A stretch of 60,386 bases of DNA, from positions 1 through 60,386 of the forward strand of contig CAZSAT010000032.1 in NCBI GenBank assembly GCA_964604675.1, in the 5' to 3' direction. The notes beneath the pieces are model-generated. The model worked only from the letters and a program-made list of their open reading frames with translations, was not told where the DNA came from and did no database searches. The DNA is from CAZSAT01 sp964604675 (GTDB lineage Bacteria; Myxococcota_A; UBA796; CAJQPC01). Below are positions 16,052 to 25,100 of this stretch, in pieces. How positions within the stretch are numbered: the stretch's first letter is position 1; each line of letters opens with the position of its first letter. Position numbers and translations under genes: made by a program.

Positions 16052-16059
16052 CCCGCTGT

Positions 16060-16434
16060 CTAACCCTCGGACTCGATCACCACGGCGGTTCCATAGGCCA
16101 GGATCTCCGCGGCGCCCTGCGCGACCGTGCTGGTCGTCAGCCGCAGGCCGACCACGGCGTTGGCGCCGCGAGCCAGGGCCTCGGCGCGCAAGCGGTCGAG
16201 CGCCTGCTCCCGTGCCTCGGCCATCATCTTGGTGTAGTCGGCGATCTCGCCGCCCACGATCATGGTGAACACCGCCACGATGTCACGCCCCACGTGCCGC
16301 GCGCGGATGGTGTTGCCGCGGACGAGTCCGACCACCTTCACGATGCGGTGGCCGACAAGGGTCTCGGTCGTGACCAGCGGCAAGGAGTCGGGACGGTTCC
16401 GCAGGTCGGCGGACGTTCGGGCCAGGGAGCTCAT
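16060..16434 (-). CDS. YbjQ / UPF0145 family protein
   Basis: A 124-residue protein of the YbjQ family (PF01906, once called heavy-metal-binding). The core VTTETLVGHRIVKVVGLVRGNTI, the AVFTMIVGGEIADYTKMMAEAREQALDRL helix and GANAVVGLRLTTSTVAQGAAEILAYGTAV match the family end to end. These proteins form pentamers; their role is unclear. An N-terminal extension of about 20 residues is longer than in E. coli YbjQ (107 residues). The start ATG 16434 overlaps the stop of the sigma-partner gene by 4 bases, tying it to that operon. Confidence 0.9.
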   Translation of the reverse strand: MSSLARTSADLRNRPDSLPLVTTETLVGHRIVKVVGLVRGNTIRARHVGRDIVAVFTMIVGGEIADYTKMMAEAREQALDRLRAEALARGANAVVGLRLTTSTVAQGAAEILAYGTAVVIESEG

Positions 16435-16838
16435 CGCACCACCTCGTCGTAGGGATCTTGGGCGCTCAGTCGCTTGCGCGCCACGTTCAGGATCAAGAGG
16501 GCCGAGCCGGCCAGGGTGAGCGCGGACCCGAGGCGGATCGCCACCGGGACGTCGGGTGCCACCAACAGCTCCACGAAGCCCCAGGCGCTCAGCAGCGCCA
16601 CGCCCGCGGCCACCATCCATCCAGCCGCGGTCGACACGGGGTCGCGCCGGGGCTCCAGGTCACCGCGCAGCCGATCGAGCCAGCCGTCGGTCAGGGCCTT
16701 GGCGGCGAGCTGGTCTTCGAGCTCGGCCGCCAGGTCGGGGTGATCCACGAGGTGAGCCATCAGTTCCTCCTTCTCGGCCGGCGTGCACACGCCGTCCACG
16801 GTCTTGACCATCAGGGTCGCGCGTCGTTCTTCGGTCAT
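16431..16838 (-). CDS. Membrane protein, probable anti-sigma factor
   Basis: A 135-residue protein whose start overlaps the stop of the ECF sigma gene (ATGA). The N-terminal 70 residues are cytosolic and helical (TPAEKEELMAHLVDHPDLAAELEDQLAAKALTD), resembling the sigma-binding part of anti-sigma factors, but without the HxxxCxxC zinc motif; only one Cys is present. Two transmembrane helices follow at about residues 73-93 and 98-117. Position and topology make it the likely membrane-bound regulator of the sigma factor. Because both helices form a hairpin, little of the protein would face the periplasm, so how it senses a signal is unclear. Confidence 0.7.
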   Translation of the reverse strand: MTEERRATLMVKTVDGVCTPAEKEELMAHLVDHPDLAAELEDQLAAKALTDGWLDRLRGDLEPRRDPVSTAAGWMVAAGVALLSAWGFVELLVAPDVPVAIRLGSALTLAGSALLILNVARKRLSAQDPYDEVVR

Positions 16839-17320
16839 CGCTCACCTCGCATGGCAGCGACCAGGGCCTTCCTGGCGCGGTAGAGACGGGACATCACCGT
16901 GCCCTCCGGAACCTGGAGCAGGTCGGCGATCTCCGCGTACGCCAGCTCCTCGAAGTGGCGCATCACGAGGATCTCGCGGTGGGCTTCAGAGACGGTCTGC
17001 AGCGCGGCGTGCAAGCGGGCCTCGCCCTCGGCGCGTGCCAGGGCTGCCAGGGGACCCGGGTCCCCGGCGAGCACGCGATCCGCGTCGAGCCCGAGCACCG
17101 GTCGCCGCTTCGCCCGCCCGTCGCGGGCGAGGTTTCGGAGGATGGTCGACAGCCACGGGTAGAGCGGTCGTCGTGGGTCGAAGCGCGCCCGCGCGGCCCA
17201 GGCCCGGGTGAGCGTCTCCTGGGCGGCGTCGGCGGCCGCTTCACGGTCGCCGTAGAGCCCCATGGCGGCGCGCTGGAGGCGGGGCCGGTGGAAGGCGAGG
17301 CGGGCTTCGAAGGTCTGCAT
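16835..17320 (-). CDS. ECF-type RNA polymerase sigma factor
   Basis: A 161-residue sigma factor of the extracytoplasmic-function class. Region 2 contains DAAQETLTRAWAARARFD followed by PLYPWLSTILRNLARD; region 4 has REILVMRHFEELAYAEIADLLQVPEGTVMSRLYRARKAL, a typical helix-turn-helix for the -35 element. ATG 17320 is taken as start; GTG 17323 and TTG 17329 are immediately upstream. It heads a leftward run with its membrane partner, YbjQ protein and perhaps phhB, all with tiny gaps or overlaps. The 45 bases upstream contain no obvious ECF autoregulatory AAC/GTC promoter that I can call with confidence. Confidence 0.92.
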   Translation of the reverse strand: MQTFEARLAFHRPRLQRAAMGLYGDREAAADAAQETLTRAWAARARFDPRRPLYPWLSTILRNLARDGRAKRRPVLGLDADRVLAGDPGPLAALARAEGEARLHAALQTVSEAHREILVMRHFEELAYAEIADLLQVPEGTVMSRLYRARKALVAAMRGER

Positions 17321-17365
17321 CACGCTCAACGGTACGGTGACCGGCTCCGCGCATTCCCGGAAACT

Positions 17366-18160
17366 TCAGCCTTGACCGGGCGCGGGCTGGTCGCGCACGA
17401 AGACCGGTGCTGCGGGCTCGCTGCGGTCGGCGTCGAGCCGGTACCCGGCCACGTCGAAGCCCAGCAGGTCCCGGGCCGTCTCCGCGCGGGTGTCGACGAT
17501 CCAGCGAGCCATGCGCCCCCGCGCACGCTTCGCGAAGAAGCTGACGGGGCGGGCCTTGCCGTCCTTGCGCTCGAGGAAGCTGGGGGTGACCACCGGCACG
17601 CCGAGCACCTTGGGATCGACCGCCCTGAAGTACTCGTTCGACGCCAGGTTCACGAGCAGCGGGTCGGACAGGCGCCCGAGCCGCTCGCTGAGCACGCCCG
17701 TGACCGCGCCGCGCCAGTACGCGTAGAGGTCCTTTCCGCGGGGGTTCTTGAGCTTGGTGCCCATCTCCAGGCGGTAGGGCTGGATCAGGTCGAAGGGGCG
17801 CAGCAGGCCATAGAGCCCGGAGAGGATGCCGACGTGCTCCTGCGCGTAGGCCACACCCGCGTCGTCGAGCGTGTGTCCGTCGAAGCCGATGTAGGTGTCG
17901 CCGGCGAACAGGTCGGCTGCCTGCCGCGCGTTGTCCAGGTCGAGGCGACCGCCGAAGGCCTGGTTGCGCTCGTGGTTGAGCTCGCCCAGCTTGGCCGAGA
18001 TGCCCATGAGCTTCTGCAGCTGCTTGCTCGAGAGCTTGCGCACCGAACGGTCCATGAGGTGTTCGGCGTGGCCGAGCAGGGCCGGCTCGCTGAAGCGGCT
18101 GTGCACGGGCTCGGGCAGGTCGTGCAGGCTCTTGGCGGGCGACAGGACGGCGTAGATCAC
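17366..18160 (-). CDS. yaaA: YaaA family peroxide-stress protein
   Basis: A 264-residue protein of the YaaA/DUF328 family (E. coli 258). It opens IYAVLSPAKSL, then has LSSKQLQKLMGISAKLGELNHER, FDGHTLDD, HVGILSGLYGLLRPFDLIQPYRLEMG, LVNLASNEYF and the basic SFFAKRARGRMARW, all diagnostic. In E. coli this protein lowers free iron and limits DNA damage during peroxide stress and binds DNA through that basic segment. GTG 18160 is supported by GGAGAT 5 bases upstream. It stands alone between the sigma operon and the HDOD-GGDEF gene, all in the same direction. Confidence 0.95.
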   Translation of the reverse strand: MIYAVLSPAKSLHDLPEPVHSRFSEPALLGHAEHLMDRSVRKLSSKQLQKLMGISAKLGELNHERNQAFGGRLDLDNARQAADLFAGDTYIGFDGHTLDDAGVAYAQEHVGILSGLYGLLRPFDLIQPYRLEMGTKLKNPRGKDLYAYWRGAVTGVLSERLGRLSDPLLVNLASNEYFRAVDPKVLGVPVVTPSFLERKDGKARPVSFFAKRARGRMARWIVDTRAETARDLLGFDVAGYRLDADRSEPAAPVFVRDQPAPGQG

Positions 18161-18187
18161 GGGATCTCCGGGGCTGCCGGCCTCGTA

Positions 18188-19681
18188 TCACGCGGTCCAG
18201 GTCACCCGGTTGCCGCCGCGCGACTTGCTGGCGTACAGCGCGGCATCGGCCCGGCGCATCAGCGACTCCCCGCTCAGGTCCGTGGTGGCGGAGATCGCGA
18301 TCCCGCCGAAGCTGGCAGCGACCGAGACGGACTCGCCGTCGGCATTCATCGGTGCGTCGGCCAAGGCAGAGCGCAGCCGCTCGGCCACGCGACGGCCGAC
18401 GGCGGCGGGCGCGCCGGGCAGCAGCACGGCGAACTCCTCGCCCCCGAGCCGGGCGATGACGTCGCCGCCGCGCAACAGCTCGCTGAGTCGGCCCGTCACC
18501 TGCCGGAGCACCTGGTCCCCCGCAGCCCGGCCATGGAGGTCGTTGACCCGCCGGAAGCCGTCGAGGTCGAGCACCAACAGAGCGAGCGGCACCCCCTTGC
18601 AGGCGTGTTCCACCGCCTGTTCGAGCAAGGCCTCGAAGTGCCGGCGGTTCGCCACGCCGGTGAGCTCGTCGGTCATGGCGAGGCGGAGCACGTTGCGCTG
18701 GTCGTTGGAACGGGCGAGGGCGTCGTCCCGGTCGCGGAGCTGAAGCTCCAGGTTCTGGGTCAGGGCTTCGTAGCCGGATTGGATCTGCAGCATGGCCTGG
18801 GCGGCCATCTTGAGCAGCTCGCCGGGCGATGGCTGCACGCCGAGCGCGAAGCCCAGCTCCTGTCCATCGCGAAGCAGCTCCAACCGGATGCGGGAGAGCA
18901 GGCGGCCCATCGGCTCGCCCAGGGGGAGGGCGCAGAGACCGTCTTCCGCGGCGTCGCGGACGGCGTCGACCGCGCGCGCCTGGTAGACGTCGGCGAGCAG
19001 GTCGCCGAGCCGGACGCAGTCCGCCAGGTCACCCGCACCCGTGACCCGGCGGTGGTGGGCCACCACCGCATCGATCATGTCCTGGGGGATGCCCCACCCG
19101 GCGCCGAGCTCGGCGAAGAGCTGCGTGTGGTCGTAGCCACACAGCTGCCGCTCGAGCTCCAGGCGGCGGTCGGCCGGGTACTGGCTCATGCGCTGCAGCA
19201 TCTCGCCGTCCCGGGGCGAAGCCGCGGCCATCGCCAAGGTCCCCAGGTCCATCAGGAGCCCGATGGTGAAGGCCTCGAGGGGGTCGCCGTGGCCCACGCC
19301 CTCGGCCACGATGCGGCAGGCGATGGCGCGGCGCAGCGAGTGCTCCCAGAAGCTGTCCAGGTCGAACCCGCCGACCTCGAGGTCGGAGCCCATCACGCGC
19401 ATGGCGTGGATCACGGCCATGTTCCGGATCTGGCGCGCGCCCAGGACCACCGTGGCCTGCTTGGCGCTGCGGACCGGGCTCGCGAGGCCGCAGGCTGGGC
19501 TGTTCGCTACCCGGAGCAGCTCGGCGGTGAAGGTCGGCTCGCGCGTCACCATGCGCGCCAGCTGCTGCAGGCTGACGCGCCCGTCGCTCGCCGCCCGGAC
19601 GATCAACGTGAGGCTCGCGGGCGGGCTGGGCCAGCGCAGCTCGGCCCCGCGCAGGAGCTTGGTCGTGGGCGTGTTGGCCAT
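18188..19681 (-). CDS. HDOD-GGDEF signalling protein (probable diguanylate cyclase)
   Basis: A 497-residue cytosolic protein. Residues about 15-210 form an HDOD domain (a degenerate HD phosphohydrolase fold), with LRVANSPACG, AVIHAM and VAHHRR typical of the family. A helical linker leads to a C-terminal GGDEF domain with RLGGEEFAVLL as the active site and RGGD five residues before it as the inhibitory site, so it should make cyclic di-GMP and be feedback controlled. ATG 19681 is favoured because GGGAGG lies 8 bases upstream; ATG 19705 adds eight residues. It lies 51 bases after the ABC1-kinase gene, possibly co-transcribed. Confidence 0.88.
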   Translation of the reverse strand: MANTPTTKLLRGAELRWPSPPASLTLIVRAASDGRVSLQQLARMVTREPTFTAELLRVANSPACGLASPVRSAKQATVVLGARQIRNMAVIHAMRVMGSDLEVGGFDLDSFWEHSLRRAIACRIVAEGVGHGDPLEAFTIGLLMDLGTLAMAAASPRDGEMLQRMSQYPADRRLELERQLCGYDHTQLFAELGAGWGIPQDMIDAVVAHHRRVTGAGDLADCVRLGDLLADVYQARAVDAVRDAAEDGLCALPLGEPMGRLLSRIRLELLRDGQELGFALGVQPSPGELLKMAAQAMLQIQSGYEALTQNLELQLRDRDDALARSNDQRNVLRLAMTDELTGVANRRHFEALLEQAVEHACKGVPLALLVLDLDGFRRVNDLHGRAAGDQVLRQVTGRLSELLRGGDVIARLGGEEFAVLLPGAPAAVGRRVAERLRSALADAPMNADGESVSVAASFGGIAISATTDLSGESLMRRADAALYASKSRGGNRVTWTA

Positions 19682-19732
19682 CCGGAGCGCCTCCCCGAGA
19701 CTCATCGGACCAACGCCGTGGCACGTGAGGGC

Positions 19733-21109
19733 TCAGTCGAGCGGCAGCAGGGGGGGAGCGCCGTGGCTCCCGTCGGGCGTTCGCCCTTCGGCCACCGCCA
19801 CCGCGTGGCGGGCGTGCAGGTAGAAGAGCTCCCGGTAGTCGGCCTCGAGCCCCAGACGGCGCAGCACGGCGTAGATCCCGGTGAGGGCGCGGTTCAGGTA
19901 GACGACGTTCGGCGCCGCCTGGATCTCCGGGTACCGGAGGATGCGCGGCAGCAAGCGGTTGGCCTGGTCCTGGACCGTGTCCGTCGGCCCGCCCGCGGTG
20001 TAGCGGTCGGTGCGAAAGGGCGTGGTCATCACATCGCACAGCCGCCAGATGGCGTCTTCGGCCTCGGGCCGCCGCGAGCGCAGGCAGTCCAGGTCGCGGA
20101 GCACCTCGAGGGTGTCGGCTCGGCGGCCTTCCACGGCGGCCATGCCGGCGTTGGCGTACCGCGCCACCCAGTGCTCGTCGAAGCGCTTCACGCAGCCGAA
20201 GTCCAACAGGCCCACCCGCCCGCTTGGCTCGAAGAGGAAGTTCCCACAGTGCGGGTCGGCGTGCAGCGTGCGCAGCACGTAGACCATGTGGTGGAAGTTC
20301 CGTGCCAGGACCCGCCCCGCACGCTGCTTGGCGTCGTCGGTGGCGATCGCGAGGAAGGTGTCGATCGGCAGCCCGGGCAGGTGGTCCATCGTCAGGACCC
20401 GCTCGGTGCAGAGCTCCGGGTAGGTGCGCGGCACCCGCAAGCCGCGCTGGTCGCCGACCGCGCGCTGGAAGTAGGCCAGGTTGGCGGCCTCGGAGACGTA
20501 GTCGAGCTCCTCGAGGAGCCGCGCCTGCACCTCGGCGAAGACGGCCTCGATCTCCGCCTTGTCCCGTCGCAGCAGCTTGCCGGTGATGAACATCGAGCGC
20601 AAGGCCGCGAGATCGCTCTCGACTGACCCGTCGATGCCGCGGTGGAGCACCTTCACCACCACGGGCGTGCCGTCCTTCAAGCGCGCCGCGTGGGCCTGCC
20701 CCAACGAGGCGGTGCCGAGAGGCTGGGGGTCGAAGCGGTCGAAGCAGCTGTCGAGGTCGACGTCGAGCGAGGCCTGCACGTCGGCCCGGATGATGGACCA
20801 GGGGACGGGCTCGGCCTTGTCGTTGAGCTGGCCCAGCGTGCGCGCCACCTCAGGAGGGAGGTCCATGCCCTCGACCATCGCTCCGAGGGTCTGGCCGACC
20901 TTCATCGCGGCGCCCTTCATCTGGCTCATCGTCTGCACCACCTTCTCGGCGTTCTCGATGTGGAGCTTCTTCAGGGCGCGCGTTCGACGATCCTCGTCCT
21001 GGAAGGCGCCCTTCACGCGTTCGGCCAGGTAGCTGGACCCGACGCGGGAGGTCAATCCGCCCAGGCGGGCCATCCGCGCGAGGCGGCCGGTGGGCGGTTT
21101 CTTGGACAC
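19733..21109 (-). CDS. ABC1/UbiB-family atypical kinase-like ATPase
   Basis: A protein of about 458 residues. It has the family's KxGQ motif (MKVGQTLG), GTASLGQAHAARL replacing the usual Gly-rich loop, the conserved Lys in VVVKVLHRG, the catalytic HADPHCGNFLF and metal-binding LLDFGCVKRF. Relatives (UbiB, Coq8, AarF) support quinone and lipid metabolism as ATPases rather than protein kinases. There is no predicted C-terminal membrane helix pair, unlike UbiB. The start is uncertain: GTG 21109 has AGGG about 10 bases upstream, TTG 21118 is the longest option. No quinone-synthesis genes are in the window. Confidence 0.9.
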   Translation of the reverse strand: MSKKPPTGRLARMARLGGLTSRVGSSYLAERVKGAFQDEDRRTRALKKLHIENAEKVVQTMSQMKGAAMKVGQTLGAMVEGMDLPPEVARTLGQLNDKAEPVPWSIIRADVQASLDVDLDSCFDRFDPQPLGTASLGQAHAARLKDGTPVVVKVLHRGIDGSVESDLAALRSMFITGKLLRRDKAEIEAVFAEVQARLLEELDYVSEAANLAYFQRAVGDQRGLRVPRTYPELCTERVLTMDHLPGLPIDTFLAIATDDAKQRAGRVLARNFHHMVYVLRTLHADPHCGNFLFEPSGRVGLLDFGCVKRFDEHWVARYANAGMAAVEGRRADTLEVLRDLDCLRSRRPEAEDAIWRLCDVMTTPFRTDRYTAGGPTDTVQDQANRLLPRILRYPEIQAAPNVVYLNRALTGIYAVLRRLGLEADYRELFYLHARHAVAVAEGRTPDGSHGAPPLLPLD

Positions 21110-21162
21110 GACTTGCAATCCCTAACGTCGAGGGGGTATACGCCGCGCCCCGTGAGGTCCCC

Positions 21163-22116
21163 GTGCCGTCCATCCTGCTGTCACTCCTTGTCTCTACCGG
21201 CTGCATGCCGGCGTTGGAAGATGCTTCCGAGACGCCGGAGCTCGACCGTTTCGCCGATGCAGACGGCGACGGTTTCGCCGTCGCGGACCACGACTGCGAC
21301 GACGACGATCCCTCGATCCACCCCTCGGCCGACGAGCTGTGCGACGGCGTCGACAACGACTGCGACGGTGCGATCGACGATGGTGACGACGACGTGGTGG
21401 TCGACGCGTTGCGCTGGCCGGACGCGGACCTGGACGGCTACGGCGAGGCTGGCACCGAGGCGGACTGGATCTGCGGGGCGGCCAACGCCGACGACTGCGA
21501 CGACACCGATGCCGCGGTCCACCCCGACGCGGAGGAGGTCTGCGACGACCGCGGTGTGGACGAGGACTGCAACGGCCTGGTCGACGCCGAGGACTTCGCT
21601 GCGGAGGACGTGACCTGGTACCTCGACTACGACGGCGACGGGTACGGCACGCCCGAGGTGAGCGTGGAGCTGTGCGAGGCGCCCGACAACTACGTCGAGG
21701 ACGCCACGGACTGCGACGACGACGCTCGGGACCTGAACCCGGCGCAGGGATGCTACTCGGGCGACTGGACGGGCAACTTCTCCGCGACCTTCGCGACCAC
21801 CTTCGCCGGCTTCGACGTGTCCGACACCTGCAACGCGGACATCGACCTGACGATCGAGGACGATGCCGTGGTGCACGGCGGCACCGAGTGTGTGTTCAGC
21901 GGCACCCTGCTCGCCGCCACCTTCGTGCTGGTGGTCGAGGGTGAGCTGGAGAACGGCAAGCTCTACGGGAGCTTGTCCGACACCAGCCAGGGGGTCTACA
22001 TCCCCTGGACCGGTGAGGTCGAGGGCGACGACCTGGTCGGGCAGTTCGAGGACTCGCTGAGCTACTGGGGCATGGACTTCGCCGTCACCGGCGAGATGAG
22101 CCTGACGCGAGACTGA
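21163..22116 (+). CDS. MopE-repeat lipoprotein with C-terminal beta domain
   Basis: A 317-residue predicted lipoprotein (leader PSILLSLLVSTGC). Residues about 30-195 hold three MopE-type units, each built as D-x-D-x-D-G-(Y/F) then DCDD...HP or NP then CD...D-x-D-C-(D/N)-G, a calcium- or metal-binding pattern rich in Asp and paired Cys. The C-terminal 115 residues (CYSGDWTGNFSATF...) form a Gly/Thr-rich beta domain that recurs in secreted myxobacterial proteins. GTG 21163 is the start. It is divergent from the ABC1 kinase and ends 15 bases before the convergent AAA ATPase gene. Confidence 0.8.
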   Translation: MPSILLSLLVSTGCMPALEDASETPELDRFADADGDGFAVADHDCDDDDPSIHPSADELCDGVDNDCDGAIDDGDDDVVVDALRWPDADLDGYGEAGTEADWICGAANADDCDDTDAAVHPDAEEVCDDRGVDEDCNGLVDAEDFAAEDVTWYLDYDGDGYGTPEVSVELCEAPDNYVEDATDCDDDARDLNPAQGCYSGDWTGNFSATFATTFAGFDVSDTCNADIDLTIEDDAVVHGGTECVFSGTLLAATFVLVVEGELENGKLYGSLSDTSQGVYIPWTGEVEGDDLVGQFEDSLSYWGMDFAVTGEMSLTRD

Positions 22117-22131
22117 GGGCGGCCCGCTGGG

Positions 22132-25100
22132 CTACCCCGCGGCTTCCCCCAGGATCGTGGCGAGCTTCCGCCGGAACGCGTCCAGGAAGCGCGCCCGGTC
22201 GTCGTCGTTCAGGTGGGCCTCGGCCAGGCGGTCGATCTCCACGCCGAGGCCGTGGAGGAGCGGGACGAGCGCCGTGAGCTCGGTGGCTTCTGCCGCGTTG
22301 CCCTCGAGCGCGCCGTGCACCGCGGCCACCATCTTCTGGCGCAGCTCGACCACGGCATCCGGGTCGACCGTGGGCCCGTGGGTCAGCCAGTCCATCGCCG
22401 GCGGCGGGAGCTGGGTGTGCACCGTGACCTGCGGCGCCGCCACCTCGACCGTGGGCGCCGACACCGCGATGTTCGGTGTCACCTCGACGGACGGAGCGGC
22501 CACCGCGACCTGGGGTGCCTCGACCGTGACCGACGGCGGCGGCCGGTCCAAGCCGCGGGCGATCAGGTCGACCATCGACTCGAGCCGGGCATCGAGCCCC
22601 GACAGGGTGCCCGTGACGCGCGTGACGGGGTCGTCTTCGGAACCGCCCATGCGGCGCAGCCGCACGAACTCGCGCTTCACAGCGTCCCAGCGCTCCGCTT
22701 GCTCCGCCGTGTGCACCCCCCGGAGCTCGCCGAGCTTCAGGAGGTTGGACTCCGCACCCGTGGTGAGGGTCTGCGCCTCGCCCAGGTAGTGGTCGCTGAC
22801 GAGCGCCTGCAGCTCGGCGTCGTTCATGGCGGGCACGACCTTCTCGGTGAGCTTGGCCATGTTCCGGTAGCTGCCCTGCAGCTGGAAGCGCGGCTCCGTG
22901 CGGAAGCTGGCCTCCTGGGCCGCGGACCGGATGTACTCGGCGTTGACCTTCAACAGCACGTCGCGCAGCTGCAGCATGCGGCGAACGACCTCGGTCATCT
23001 CGGACAGCTGCACCGCGGACCAGTCGTGATCGAACTCCGAGGTGGGCACCTCGTCGCCTTCGGCGAGCCGCACCAGTCGGTAGAGGTCGGCCAGGCCGCG
23101 CGCCGCCAGCGGTTGCAGCGCGGGGTTGGAGGTGAGGGCGTTCTCCAGGTAGCTGAGCGCGAACTGCTCGCCGCGGCCCTCCAGCACCTCGCCGAGGTTG
23201 TAGACGTCGGCGCGGTTCGCGAGCATGTCCGGGATCTGGAAGCGGTCGCCCGACTCGGTGTACGGGTTCCCGGCCATGACCACACAGAAGGCCTTGCCAC
23301 GCATGTCGTAGGTGCGCGTGCGACCCTTCCACACGCCTTCGATGCGACGTTGGGCGTCGCAGAGGCTGATGAACTTCTGCAGGAACTCGGGGTGGCAGTG
23401 CTGGATGTCATCGACATACAGCATCACGTTGTTGCCCATCTCCAGGGCGAGGTTGAGCTTCTCGACCTCCTGGCGGGCGGTCGCGTTCGGGGCCTCGGCT
23501 GGATCGAGGCTGTGCACCTCGTGCCCCAGCGCGGGACCGTTGATCTTCAGGAACGCCAGGCCGAGCCGGTCGGCCACGTACTCCATGAGCGTGGTCTTGC
23601 CGTAGCCAGGTGGGCTGATGAGCAGCAGCAGCCCCATCTGGTCGGTGCGCTTGTTCGCTCCGGCGCCGCCCATCTGCTTGGTCAGGTTCGCTCCGATCAG
23701 GGGGAGGTACACCTCGTCGATCAGCCGGTTGCGTACGAACGCGCTCATCACGCGAGGCTTCAGCTCGTCGATGCGCAGGCGGGCCTTCTCAGCTTCCAGC
23801 AGGGTGTGTCGGGCCGCTTGGTAGGCGCGGAAGGCGGGGACCTGGTCGCGCTCGAAGCTGCTCAGGCGCGCGGCGAACGCGTCGACCTGGAGCTCCAGGT
23901 GGCGGTCTCGGATGCGCGGGTGCTGGCCCAGGAGCCCGGCGACCGTGGCGCGAACGGGTGCGCTGGAGGCTTCCACCGCGACCGCGTCGCCCACCGCGAG
24001 CAGCGCGACGGCTTCGTGGCGTCCGTAGGCGTGCTGGGGGTGCTGGGCGAGCCAGGCATCCACCCACGCGGCGAGCACCGGGAGGCGGTCGTCGAGCGCG
24101 AGATCCGCGAGCCCGGTGAGCGGGCCGCGGCCGCCGTGAGTGTCCAGCCACGCGCCCAGGTCGTCGCGAAGCGCCACGGCGTCGCGGGACACCGTGAGAC
24201 GCGGCGGCTCATGGCCCAGACCGTCGGCGAGCCACGCGCCCCCCGATCCGCAGAGGGCGTCGAGGCGGGCGGCGAGGTCCCGGTCGGCGCCTCCGAGCCC
24301 GGCGAGCGCGGCCAGGCTCCGCGCCTGGCGGGTCCAGCGGTCCCGTTCGTCACCCGCCTGCTGGGACCACCACAGGAGCGCCTGCGCGCGTGCCGCCGGT
24401 GCGTGCCGGAGCGCTCCGGCGCCCAGCCACAGCTTCAAGAGCTCGGAGAGGATCGCGGCCGCGTCCACGTCGTGCAGGCCCCGCTCGTAGCCTTCCTCGT
24501 AGCGGTCGCTGGCGAAGGCCCGCACCGCGTCCAGCAGGCCTTCGGTGGTGAGGGCCGCCGCCTTCAGCGTGTCCATGGGCGTGCTCTGCAGCACCTGCCA
24601 GGCCAGGAACTCGCCGCGGTAGACCTCGGGACTCTCCGACACCACCGTGCGCGTCCAGCAGGCCCGGGTGGCGTCGAAGTCCGGATCCTCGACCGGCTCC
24701 GCGAAGTCGGTGCCCATCAGGGTCACCCACATGCGATCGTCCCGGGGAACAAGCGCGAGCTCCAGCGGCTGCTTGTTGACGGCGAAGCGATGGGGACCCA
24801 GCTTGATGAGGTTCTCCCCGTCCTCGAAGAGGTCGGCCCGGTCGCGCAGCCCACGCAGGGCGTCCTGCCGGGTGGTCTTCAGCCGGCCGCGAAGCTCCTC
24901 GGCCTTGACCGCGTCGCCCAGCTCGGCGAGCTGCTCGGCGAGCTGACGGAGCTTCATCACCATGGCGTTGCCGGCGAACCAGGCGTTCAGGTCGTCTTCG
25001 TCGGAGAAGGTGCGTGCACGGCGGGCGACGCCGCCCAGGATGCGCTCGGCGGCGGCCTGGAGGTTCTGCGCCCGGCGGTTGCGCTCGTCCACCAGGCCCT

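Noticed and set aside
16955..20626. Plus-strand open frame of over 1200 codons opposite sigma factor, yaaA and HDOD-GGDEF
   Set aside because: The opposite strand holds three recognised proteins; the amino-acid make-up (His, Arg, Gln, Val-rich) is that of a GC-rich shadow frame.
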